DNA of 64,000 bases from UBA3006 sp031401235 (lineage in GTDB: Bacteria > Actinomycetota > Acidimicrobiia > Acidimicrobiales > Ilumatobacteraceae), in the NCBI GenBank assembly GCA_031401235.1, contig JANNRJ010000028.1:1-64000 (forward strand). The letters run 5' to 3'. Shown one piece after another: positions 43,894-51,612 of this stretch. Under the pieces are notes generated by a model. That model was not told the DNA's origin and did no database searches. It saw only the letters and a program-made list of their open reading frames with translations. A program made the position numbers and the translations under genes. Positions within the stretch are counted from its first letter, which is position 1; each line of letters begins with the position of its first letter.

Positions 43894-45362
43894 GCAACGC
43901 ATCGTCGGCACCAACGCATTCGACCACGTTGCCCAACGGATGGGAAATGGTCATTGGCCTTGAAGTACATGTCGAGTTGGATACAAAAACCAAGTTGTTC
44001 TCCGCCAGCCCCAATCGATTTGGTGACGAACCGAACACAAACATTGACCCAGTAACTCTTGGTCTGCCAGGCGCACTGCCTGTTCTTAATCGGCATGCAG
44101 TTGAGTTGGCGATGAGACTTGGGCTGGCACTCAATTGCACCGTACAGCCCTCGACGTTCCATCGTAAAAACTATTTCTACCCTGATCTATCTAAGGCCTA
44201 TCAGATCACTCAATATGACCAGCCGTTGAATGTGGACGGGTATCTCATGTTGCCCGGAGATATTCGCATCGGCATCGAACGTGCTCATCTTGAGGAAGAC
44301 ACAGGCAAGTCAACTCACTTCGGCGGATCCAGCGGACGTATTCACGGAAGTGATTACTCACTTGTGGATTTCAATCGCGCTGGCGTGCCACTTGTGGAGA
44401 TCGTGTCACGTCCGGATATTCGAACGTCGGACCAAGCCCGTCAATATGTTTCTGAATTGCGAGCGATTTTGCTTGCTGTTGGTGCCAGCGATGCCAAAAT
44501 GGAGGAAGGATCGATGCGCGTGGATGTCAATGTGTCGGTGCGACAAGCAGGTGAACCGTATGGCACCCGATGTGAAATCAAAAACGTCAACTCGGTTCGG
44601 GCGGTTGGAAAGGCAATTGAATATGAAGCGCGGCGACAAGTGGATTTAGTGGAGAGCGGAGGCGTCATTCGTCAAGAGACTCGACATTGGGATGACGCCG
44701 AAGGTCGCACTCACACATTGCGAACCAAGGAAGATGCTGATGACTACAGATACTTCCTCGAACCCGACCTAGTTTTGCTCGATCCAGATCAGGAGTGGAT
44801 CGATTCGGTGCGTGAGTCGTTACCAATGTTGCCAGCCGCCCGACGTGAGCGTTTAGCCCAAGCAACCGGGAGCGATAAAGAAAGTGAAGCAATCTACGTC
44901 GTTGTCGAGCGTGGTCAAGACGACTATGTACTTTCGGTTGCCCTCTCTGGCGGCGACGCCAGTAGAGCATTGGTGTATGTGCAACAAAGTTTTGCCGATG
45001 CAGGTCCATCGCCTCGCGTTCCAGCAAAAGATTTGGCGGTGTTGACCGTGCTTGAGCGGGATGCAAAGGTGACGTCCACACAAGCAAAGACGATCTTGGC
45101 CGAAATTGTTGCCAAGGGCGGAGGCGATCCGGTGGCAATTGCCGACGCTAAAGGATTTCACGCCCTTGATTCATCGGCCCTCTCGGATCTTGTCGATGTA
45201 GTCATTGCCGATCAAGGCGAGGCCTGGGCCAAGTACTGTGGCGGGGAAGAAAAAGCGCTCGGCGCACTGGTCGGGGCGGTAATGAAGACATCGAAAGGCA
45301 AGGCGGACGGCAAGGCGGTCACCGCTCTGTTGCAGGACCGCCGCAAATCAAACATTGAATAG
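43890..45362 (+). CDS. gatB: Glu-tRNA(Gln) amidotransferase subunit B
   Basis: A protein of 490 residues. The catalytic cradle includes WEMVIGLEVHVELDT, LGLPGALPVLN, FHRKNYFYPDLSKAYQITQYD, HLEEDTGKSTH and DFNRAGVPLVEIV. The C-terminal helical and YqeY-like tail domains follow (TSTQAKTILAEIVAKGGGDP, then LGALVGAVMKTSKGKADGKAV). It phosphorylates the tRNA-bound glutamate and channels ammonia from GatA. It completes the gatCAB operon. Confidence 0.96.
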   Translation: MSNASSAPTHSTTLPNGWEMVIGLEVHVELDTKTKLFSASPNRFGDEPNTNIDPVTLGLPGALPVLNRHAVELAMRLGLALNCTVQPSTFHRKNYFYPDLSKAYQITQYDQPLNVDGYLMLPGDIRIGIERAHLEEDTGKSTHFGGSSGRIHGSDYSLVDFNRAGVPLVEIVSRPDIRTSDQARQYVSELRAILLAVGASDAKMEEGSMRVDVNVSVRQAGEPYGTRCEIKNVNSVRAVGKAIEYEARRQVDLVESGGVIRQETRHWDDAEGRTHTLRTKEDADDYRYFLEPDLVLLDPDQEWIDSVRESLPMLPAARRERLAQATGSDKESEAIYVVVERGQDDYVLSVALSGGDASRALVYVQQSFADAGPSPRVPAKDLAVLTVLERDAKVTSTQAKTILAEIVAKGGGDPVAIADAKGFHALDSSALSDLVDVVIADQGEAWAKYCGGEEKALGALVGAVMKTSKGKADGKAVTALLQDRRKSNIE

Positions 45363-45372
45363 GTCTGCGCAC

Positions 45373-45402
45373 TTGACAACGGTTGTTAGGTATGCCTAAC
45401 AT
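45373..45402 (+). promoter_or_regulatory. Iron-box promoter of FTR1 gene (probably leaderless)
   Basis: TTGACA (45373-45378) and TAACAT (45397-45402), 18 bp apart, form a strong -35/-10 pair. The inverted repeat GTTAGG-TATG-CCTAAC (45385-45400) fills the spacer and overlaps the -10, matching the TTAGG...CCTAA core of IdeR/DtxR boxes. Transcription should start about 45408-45410, that is at the ATG (45409), giving a leaderless mRNA. Iron-bound IdeR would block polymerase here, so the permease should be made under iron limitation. Confidence 0.75.
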
Positions 45403-45408
45403 CTGATT

Positions 45409-46236
45409 ATGGGCTCTAGTTTTATCATCACATTGCGCGAAGGTCTTGAGGCCTCGCTAATCATCACGATTCTTCTCACTTACTTGCGCAAGACCGATCG
45501 TCAAGCCGATGCTCGGTCGGTATGGCTTGGTACGGCAGTTGCCACGCTGGTCTGTCTTGTGCTGGGAACGCTTATTTACATATTCATCGATGGTCTTCAC
45601 GGCAAAGTCGAGCAAGCCGTCGAGGGGTTCATCGCCCTTGCCGCTGTGGGTGTGCTGACCTACATGATTTTTTGGATGCGCACAAATTCTCGCTCCCTCG
45701 GAGCTCACCTCCGCGGAAAAGTCGATCGGTCCACTCATGCCGCGCTGTTCACGATTGCGTTCGTCGCCGTACTGCGAGAGGGACTGGAGACAGTCTTGTT
45801 TCTTCTCGGTGCAGAAACTTCAACTTCATCTGGATCATCGGTTGTCATTGGTGGCCTTGTTGGTCTTGCCGTGGCGATCGGAATCGGAGTTCTCATCTAC
45901 ACCGGTGGCAGCCGCGTCAATTTAAAGACATTCTTTAGTGTTACGGCAGTGTTGTTGTTGCTATTCGCCGCCGGGCTCGCTGGCAAGGCAGTTCACGAAC
46001 TTCGTGAGCTGATCGGTTGGGAATCGGGTTGGCTCGTACAGCCGGCATGGACGATCAGTGATGGTGTGTTGGCCAAAGGCACCACGTATGACTTCTTGAA
46101 GGGGCTCTTTGGCTGGCATGCATCACCGGAACGCATTCGCGTATTGGCATATTTCATCTATCTCATTCCAATAATGGCAATTTTCCGTCGGAAAGCCGCG
46201 GAGTTGACTCCGGCAGTGGTCGAACCCAAGGCTTAA
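45409..46236 (+). CDS. FTR1-family iron permease
   Basis: A protein of 275 residues with seven membrane helices. The duplicated iron-binding R-E-G-L-E motifs are ITLREGLEASL (helix 1) and AVLREGLETVLF (helix 4). This is the bacterial FTR1/EfeU family, which takes up iron, usually with a ferroxidase or EfeO-type partner. No partner gene is in the window, so it acts alone or with distant ones. The iron box in its promoter independently supports iron uptake. Confidence 0.93.
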   Translation: MGSSFIITLREGLEASLIITILLTYLRKTDRQADARSVWLGTAVATLVCLVLGTLIYIFIDGLHGKVEQAVEGFIALAAVGVLTYMIFWMRTNSRSLGAHLRGKVDRSTHAALFTIAFVAVLREGLETVLFLLGAETSTSSGSSVVIGGLVGLAVAIGIGVLIYTGGSRVNLKTFFSVTAVLLLLFAAGLAGKAVHELRELIGWESGWLVQPAWTISDGVLAKGTTYDFLKGLFGWHASPERIRVLAYFIYLIPIMAIFRRKAAELTPAVVEPKA

Positions 46237-46268
46237 CAAACATCTTTGCACCAGTAGCGTTTAGCGCT

Positions 46269-47963
46269 ATGGCCTACGTGGATGTCAAGCCTCGGAGTCG
46301 TGATGTTACCGATGGAAACCAGCGTGCAGGAGCGCGGGCAATGTTGCGTGCCGTCGGTCTTAAAGATGACGATTGGAACAAACCTCAAATCGGTCTCGCC
46401 AACGCTTGGAACGAGATCACGCCTTGCAACGTTTCACTTCGCCGCCTAGCAACGTTTGCCAAAACGGGTGTTCGAAACGCTGGCGGCGTTGCCCTTGAAT
46501 TTGGCACTATTACCGTTAGCGACGGCATTTCAATGGGACACGAAGGCATGCGCGCCTCGCTGGTAAGTCGCGAAATCATTTGTGACAGCGTCGAAACAGT
46601 GGTCCACGCCGAGCGCTTTGATGGTTTTATCGGACTTGCCGGCTGTGACAAAAGTATTCCGGCAATGTTGATGGCCGCAGCGAGACTGAATCTGCCAAGT
46701 GTATTTATCTACAACGGATCAACATTGCCCGGCGTGCACAAAGGCAAAAACATCGATATCACTACAGTTTTTGAAGCCATCGGAGCATGTGCCGCGGGCG
46801 CGATGACGCAAGGTGAACTTGACGAAATCGAAAGAGAAGCTTGTCCAGGCGAAGGTGCTTGTGGTGGCATGTTTACAGCCAACACGATGTCAAGTGTTGC
46901 CGAGGCACTGGGCATGAGCCTGCCAGGGAGTGCGTCACCGCCGGCGATTGATCCGCGTCGAGAATTCGATGCCGAACAAGCCGGGGCAGCGGTGATGAAC
47001 CTCGCCCGCATGGGCATCTATCCGCGGGACATCATGACTAGGAAGGCATTTGAAAACGCGATTGCCGTCGTTAATGCACTCGGTGGGAGCACCAATGCGG
47101 TGTTGCATTTGTTGGCCATCGCCAACGAAGCCGGTGTCGCTCTCGACTTAGAAGATTTCAATCGCATCGCCGCCAAGGTGCCCCACATCGCCGATACCAA
47201 ACCGGCCGGCAAATATCACATGACCGACATTGATCGTGTCGGTGGTATTCCCGTGGTGATGAAACATCTGCTTGACGCCGGGTTACTGCATGGCGATGTT
47301 CTTACGTGCACAGGAAAGACATTGGCCGAGAATTTGGCCCAGATCAATCCGCCAGCGCCCGATGGTGAAGTTGTGCATACTCTCGCCGCGCCAATTCATG
47401 CCCAAGGCGGCATCAACATACTTAAGGGCACACTCGCACCACGCGGCGCCGTGGTGAAAATTGCCGGCCTAAGCAAAGATCAACTCACCTTTGAAGGAGT
47501 TGCCCGGGTCTTTGATGATGAAGATGGCGCGATGGCGGCGATTGTTTCTGGCGACATCACACCAGGGACTGTGCTCGTCATTCGCTATGAAGGCCCCAAG
47601 GGAGGTCCCGGAATGCGCGAAATGCTGGCCGTCACCGGAGCATTGAAGGGCGCCGGTCGTGGATCTGATTGTGCGCTCATCACCGACGGTCGATTCAGTG
47701 GTGGAACTTGGGGTTTGTGTATCGGTCATGTCGCACCCGAAGCGGTTGATGGTGGACCGATTGCCTTCGTTCACAACGGTGATCGCATTCGCATCGTTGT
47801 GTCATCGAAACGACTTGACTTACTAGTCGACGACAATGTGCTTACCGAGCGCCGCACCGGTTGGAAGCCCAACCCGCCGCGCTACACCAGTGGCGTGTTG
47901 GCCAAATTTGCCAAACTCGTGCAGGGTGCTGAGACCGGGGCGATCACCAACATCATCGAGTAA
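46269..47963 (+). CDS. ilvD: Dihydroxy-acid dehydratase
   Basis: A protein of 564 residues, full length. Iron-sulfur ligand motifs GCDKSIPAM and CPGEGACGGMFTANTMSS are present, with NALGGSTNAVLHL, GGPGMREML and DGRFSGGTWGLCIGHVAPEA. The pattern fits the [2Fe-2S]-type IlvD. It dehydrates 2,3-dihydroxyisovalerate and its C6 analogue to 2-keto acids, the third step of valine and isoleucine synthesis; the ilvBNC steps are encoded 6 kb downstream. It follows the iron permease by 32 nt, perhaps co-expressed with it. Confidence 0.97.
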   Translation: MAYVDVKPRSRDVTDGNQRAGARAMLRAVGLKDDDWNKPQIGLANAWNEITPCNVSLRRLATFAKTGVRNAGGVALEFGTITVSDGISMGHEGMRASLVSREIICDSVETVVHAERFDGFIGLAGCDKSIPAMLMAAARLNLPSVFIYNGSTLPGVHKGKNIDITTVFEAIGACAAGAMTQGELDEIEREACPGEGACGGMFTANTMSSVAEALGMSLPGSASPPAIDPRREFDAEQAGAAVMNLARMGIYPRDIMTRKAFENAIAVVNALGGSTNAVLHLLAIANEAGVALDLEDFNRIAAKVPHIADTKPAGKYHMTDIDRVGGIPVVMKHLLDAGLLHGDVLTCTGKTLAENLAQINPPAPDGEVVHTLAAPIHAQGGINILKGTLAPRGAVVKIAGLSKDQLTFEGVARVFDDEDGAMAAIVSGDITPGTVLVIRYEGPKGGPGMREMLAVTGALKGAGRGSDCALITDGRFSGGTWGLCIGHVAPEAVDGGPIAFVHNGDRIRIVVSSKRLDLLVDDNVLTERRTGWKPNPPRYTSGVLAKFAKLVQGAETGAITNIIE

Positions 47964-47972
47964 CAAATCGAT

Positions 47973-48001
47973 ATTGTAATATCTGCAAGGTATATTGCAA
48001 T
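47973..48001 (+). promoter_or_regulatory. Inverted-repeat operator before HTH-nucleotidyltransferase gene
   Basis: ATTGTAATAT (47973-47982) and ATATTGCAAT (47992-48001) are inverted repeats with one mismatch, separated by 9 nt, ending 2 nt before the ATG at 48004. The downstream protein has its own winged helix, so autorepression is the likely function. It also lies only 10 nt after ilvD, so read-through from ilvD would cross it. Confidence 0.55.
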
Positions 48002-48003
48002 TT

Positions 48004-48573
48004 ATGAAATCTCAAGCCCCACCGCTTCTCCCTATTTTTCGATCTCGTGGACAAGCGGAGTTGCTTTCCCTCATTTTATTGTCAATTCCAGAGGAGCGCA
48101 GCCTTACTCAGCTTGCTCGACAGACTGAGCTGTCACTAGCCACTGTTCAACGTGAAGTCACGCGTTTTGACGAAGCCGGTCTAGTCGTATCTCGACGAGT
48201 TGGAAATGTCCGACTCGTGCGGGCAGCTGAGACTCGAGATGTGGAACTGCTCACCGAGTTATTGTTGCGTTCGTTTGGTCCACGCCATGTGGTTGCTGAG
48301 GAACTTGCGCGTGTGGAGGGAATCGATCAGGTTGTGATATTCGGATCATGGGCGGCCCGTTACCTTGGCGAACGCGGATTCGCACCAAACGATCTTGACC
48401 TCCTCATATTGGGAACTCCCAATCAACACCAATTGTCACGAGCATGTCTTGCGATCGGAAGGCGAATCGGTAGGGAAGTAAACACTGTCGACAGGGATCC
48501 AATGTGGTGGACATCCAACTCAGATGATTCTCTCATTCGAGAAATAAAGCGGCGGCCACATCTCGTTGTGTGA
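48004..48573 (+). CDS. Winged-helix/MNT nucleotidyltransferase fusion
   Basis: A protein of 189 residues. Residues ~15-70 form a winged helix (SLTQLARQTELSLATVQREVTRFDEAGLV). Residues ~105-180 form a minimal nucleotidyltransferase: VVIFGSWAAR (GS at 114-115) and DLDLLILG (D130, D132). MNT proteins pair with HEPN RNases as toxin-antitoxin modules, the MNT AMPylating the HEPN. Here DNA binding and nucleotidyltransfer are fused, and the HEPN gene that follows is disrupted. It may persist as a repressor or solitary antitoxin. Confidence 0.78.
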   Translation: MKSQAPPLLPIFRSRGQAELLSLILLSIPEERSLTQLARQTELSLATVQREVTRFDEAGLVVSRRVGNVRLVRAAETRDVELLTELLLRSFGPRHVVAEELARVEGIDQVVIFGSWAARYLGERGFAPNDLDLLILGTPNQHQLSRACLAIGRRIGREVNTVDRDPMWWTSNSDDSLIREIKRRPHLVV

Positions 48574-48588
48574 ATCACACATTGAGGC

Positions 48589-48955
48589 GTGTCCTCAGTT
48601 GTTGAAAGTTTGATCGCCACGGGGCGACTTACAAGGACTTCTCGTGACCAGCGATTAATAAATCAGTTGCTTGAACATGCGCAACTGCACATCCAAAGTG
48701 CTGAATTGCTTGTAGGCAGTGACGATTTGATTGCGGCTTTTCAAATTGCATATGACGCAGTGAGAAAGTCATGTGCAGCACTCCTCGTATACCACGAACT
48801 ACGCACGACGAGTCGGGGTGGACACCATGCACTCTTTGAATGCCTACGAATATCCGGGGGCGGCCGGTAAATCCCCGAGCGCTTCACAAATTCAACATGC
48901 CGTGACAACGGCACGAGCTGTCTATAATCTTGTTATCGAACTGGTACGTGAGTAG
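48589..48955 (+). pseudogene. HEPN-domain gene broken by internal deletion/frameshift
   Basis: A GTG at 48589 opens a frame with a HEPN start (LINQLLEHAQLHIQSAELLVGSDDLIAAFQIAYDAVRKSCAALLVYH, then SRGGHHALFE) that ends early at 48870. The missing C-terminal part appears in the next frame over (NAYEYPG...ASQIQHAVTTARAVYNLVIELV, to 48955). The join occurs near 48835-48850 and about 25-30 residues of the core, including the FxxLRRxRN helix, seem absent. It is the partner of the nucleotidyltransferase 15 nt upstream. The end overlaps the opposing DUF3054 gene. Confidence 0.65.
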
Positions 48956-49331
48956 TTGATCGTCCGAAGCGCCGAAAAATCACGCGCCAACCGAGCAGCA
49001 CAGCACCTAAAAATAGCGCGGCGACGATAACAAATGCTGTTGCGGTGCCACGATCGAACACCAGATTGCGCAGTAGTAATCCGACGATGACTGTCGTCAT
49101 CCAGACGATGGCTCCGATGCGCAGGCTCATCGGTTTTCGCCATGCCCGGCTTACCAACCAGCCGATTGCAATCGCAATGAGAAACGGCGTCGCCACCGTG
49201 ATTACCCCGTCAATGGCCGTGCCTTCGTTGTGATTTCGCCGCCCAATTGCCACAAATGCGAACACGCTGCCGGCATCGAGTGCCGCCGCGATCAGAATAG
49301 AACGAAGGTTAGTCCGCGTCGTAATACTCAC
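48933..49331 (-). CDS. DUF3054 membrane protein
   Basis: About 132 residues from the GTG at 49331 (a TTG at 49337 is possible). There are four membrane helices, with the DUF3054 marks AIGRRNHNEG after helix 1, ATPFLIAIAIGWLVSRAW and TVIVGLLLRN. The function of the family is unknown; it is widespread in actinobacteria and haloarchaea. Its start overlaps the end of the inositol-phosphate synthase gene by 23 nt, so translation is likely coupled. Confidence 0.78.
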   Translation of the reverse strand: MSITTRTNLRSILIAAALDAGSVFAFVAIGRRNHNEGTAIDGVITVATPFLIAIAIGWLVSRAWRKPMSLRIGAIVWMTTVIVGLLLRNLVFDRGTATAFVIVAALFLGAVLLGWRVIFRRFGRSTTHVPVR

Positions 49332-50634
49332 GACCAAGGTGGGTGATTTGGTCTTCGCCCATAATCCAGCGCAACGTGTTCTTCAATTTGGTGAGTTGGA
49401 TAAACAAATCGTGTTCTGGATAGAGGCCGGGTGCCACTTGCGGGCTCTTGTAATAAAACGACAGCCACTCTTGAATTCCGCCTAATCCAGCGCGCTGGGC
49501 GAGGTCGCTAAATAGAACAAGGTCAAGGGCAAGAGGCGCGGCGAGAATCGAGTCGCGACACAGGAAGTCGACTTTGATCTGCATCGGATAGCCGAGCCAA
49601 CCGAAAATATCGATGTTGTCCCAACCCTCTTTGTTATCTCCACGGGGCGGGTAGTAATTGATGCTTACTTTGTGGAAGACGTTGCCGTACAGTTCAGGAT
49701 TTTTGGAGGGCTCAAGAATGTCTTCCAGCACACCAAGTTTGGATTCTTCCTTGGTCTTGAAGTTCTCCGGCGCATCAAGCACTTCGCCATCGCGGTTACC
49801 AAGAATGTTTGTGCTGTACCAACCCGACAAACCAAGTTGTCGCGCCTTGAGCATTGGCGCGATGACAGTTTTCATTAGTGTTTGACCAGTTTTGAAATCT
49901 TTGCCGCTGATCGGAATATTGTGTTCCGTCGCGTAGGTTCGCAACACCGGAGTATCGACGGCAAGATTCGGCGCACCGTTGGCGAATGGCACACCTTCCA
50001 AGAGAGCGGCATATGCATACAACATTGCCGGAGAAATCATCTCGTGGTTGTCATCGATCGCCTTTTCAAATGATTCGATGTCTTGATGTTGCGGACCAGG
50101 CTCAATGAAAATTTCGGTGCTTGCGCACCAGATCATTACCAGGCGATCGATTTTTTTCTCGTCGCGAAAGCGATTGATATCTTCACGAATTGCATTGAGC
50201 ATCGCTCGCTTACCAATTTCACCTTTGGTGTGTTCACCAGTGAGATTGCGGGCATACTTTCGTTCGAACGCCGCCGGCATTGGGCGAATTTCGCGCAGGG
50301 CATCGGCTATAGATTCAATGTGCTTGCCACCTTCAAGTACTCCTGCCCGTGAAGCCGCAACGTATGCGTCGTCGGGGTAGACATCCCAAGCTCCCCACAC
50401 GATGTCGGCGAGCGCAGCCAGCGGAACGAAATCTTTCACCAGCGGACTTCGATTGTCGGTTCGCTTGCCAAGTCGAATCGTGCCCATCTGGGTGAGAGAG
50501 CCAATTGGCAAGCCTTGGCCCCGCTTAACGAGCTCGACACCGGCGATGAGTGTGGACGACACCGCGCCGAGGCCAACCACGAGCACGCCTAGGCGACCAG
50601 TTGCGGGGGCGACAGTTACTGGACTTGTAGTCAT
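49309..50634 (-). CDS. ino1: myo-inositol-1-phosphate synthase
   Basis: A protein of 441 residues. NAD-binding LGVLVVGLGAVSSTLIAGV, the substrate region NGAPNLAVDTP then ISGKDFKTGQTLMKTVIAP with catalytic lysines, NILGNRDGEVLDAPENF, and KVSINYYPPRGDNKEGWDNIDIFGW. It converts glucose-6-phosphate to inositol-1-phosphate for phosphatidylinositol and, in many actinobacteria, mycothiol. It is about 70 residues longer than the Mycobacterium type (~367) and looks like the longer group seen in other phyla. The TetR gene lies upstream on the same strand and could regulate it. Confidence 0.93.
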   Translation of the reverse strand: MTTSPVTVAPATGRLGVLVVGLGAVSSTLIAGVELVKRGQGLPIGSLTQMGTIRLGKRTDNRSPLVKDFVPLAALADIVWGAWDVYPDDAYVAASRAGVLEGGKHIESIADALREIRPMPAAFERKYARNLTGEHTKGEIGKRAMLNAIREDINRFRDEKKIDRLVMIWCASTEIFIEPGPQHQDIESFEKAIDDNHEMISPAMLYAYAALLEGVPFANGAPNLAVDTPVLRTYATEHNIPISGKDFKTGQTLMKTVIAPMLKARQLGLSGWYSTNILGNRDGEVLDAPENFKTKEESKLGVLEDILEPSKNPELYGNVFHKVSINYYPPRGDNKEGWDNIDIFGWLGYPMQIKVDFLCRDSILAAPLALDLVLFSDLAQRAGLGGIQEWLSFYYKSPQVAPGLYPEHDLFIQLTKLKNTLRWIMGEDQITHLGREYYDAD

Positions 50635-50718
50635 GAGATCTCCTGAATACGACGAGGCTCTCTTAGGTTACGCCCCAATTGAGGCTGCCCGACCGATCAA
50701 GACGACCTATCAAACGAA

Positions 50719-51336
50719 TTAGTGACCACTGTCAAGTTCTGCCATTAGCAGAGCAAGCATGTGTGTTCGAGTGGCGTGGCGCGAGCAACCCTGTACTCGG
50801 CGAAAGTGGTCCCACATTTCAAATGAGATCACCGCTTCAAGCCGGGAAATCGCATTGTATGGATTGTGATGCCGGTCTAGCTCCGACTTAAAGGACTGTT
50901 GAATTTGCGATGAAGTAGCGTGACGCAATTGTCGCAGCGTTGCGGAAATTGTTGGCGAACTTCGGGCCGCAACACTGAATCGAACTCCGTTATGTATCGG
51001 CGCTGCAAGCGAGTACAGATCATCGTGCATTTCGATCAATTGTCGAGCTTTACTTACCGTTGATCGTCGCCCGGATACGACGGCAAGTAGCGGCATGATC
51101 CGCCTGGATTGCCTGTCAACTAACTCGGTGTACAATCCTTCGATGTCGTCAAAGTGGTGATATATCGCGCGGACGGAAACATTTGCCCGTTTAGCCACCT
51201 GTTGCACCGCTGGTTCGTGATGACCTTCCTCGAGCAATTGCAATAACGCATTGGAAATTGAGGTGCGGGTACGTTGCGAACGGGCGTGGCGACCATCTGA
51301 AGCGATGGCATCAACGGTAGTCAACACGATATCCAC
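50719..51336 (-). CDS. TetR-family transcriptional regulator
   Basis: A protein of 205 residues. Residues 18-65 are the TetR helix-turn-helix (RTRTSISNALLQLLEEG, VQQVAKRANVSVRAIYHHFDDIEGLYTEL). The rest is a helical ligand domain with no recognisable effector motif. It lies 84 nt upstream of ino1. The 246-bp region on its other side holds several palindromes, one of which may be its operator. Confidence 0.88.
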   Translation of the reverse strand: MDIVLTTVDAIASDGRHARSQRTRTSISNALLQLLEEGHHEPAVQQVAKRANVSVRAIYHHFDDIEGLYTELVDRQSRRIMPLLAVVSGRRSTVSKARQLIEMHDDLYSLAAPIHNGVRFSVAARSSPTISATLRQLRHATSSQIQQSFKSELDRHHNPYNAISRLEAVISFEMWDHFRRVQGCSRHATRTHMLALLMAELDSGH

Positions 51337-51361
51337 TTTATGGTACTAACCGACAAAGCGC

Positions 51362-51472
51362 ACAATTATATGCAGATGTTCTGCAAATTGTAATCAGCAA
51401 CGATGAATCATTGATTGGGTGCGGGTGCCAATTCGTCAATTCCGGCATATCCGGAAGTACCGCCATGGCGGT
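51362..51472. promoter_or_regulatory. Three palindromes between TetR and RCC1 genes
   Basis: The 246-bp gap holds no gene. It contains (1) an interrupted inverted repeat, ACAATT (51362-51367)/AATTGT (51386-51391) with inner GCAGA (51372-51376)/TCTGC (51380-51384); (2) TTCCGG-CATAT-CCGGAA (51440-51456); (3) a perfect 14-bp palindrome ACCGCCATGGCGGT (51459-51472). The first is nearest the TetR start and is the best TetR operator candidate. Promoters for the divergent genes must also lie here. Confidence 0.45.
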
Positions 51473-51612
51473 CCGTTCGGAGACGGTTAGCCAAATATTT
51501 ATTGATTGGAGCGCCAAATCACAATTTTGGAATATGAACCTTTGTTTCGTTTTTGTGAACACGCGGCCCACGGTTTCTCTGTGTGCGGATCAAAATTTCT
51601 ACTGTCGCCTTT

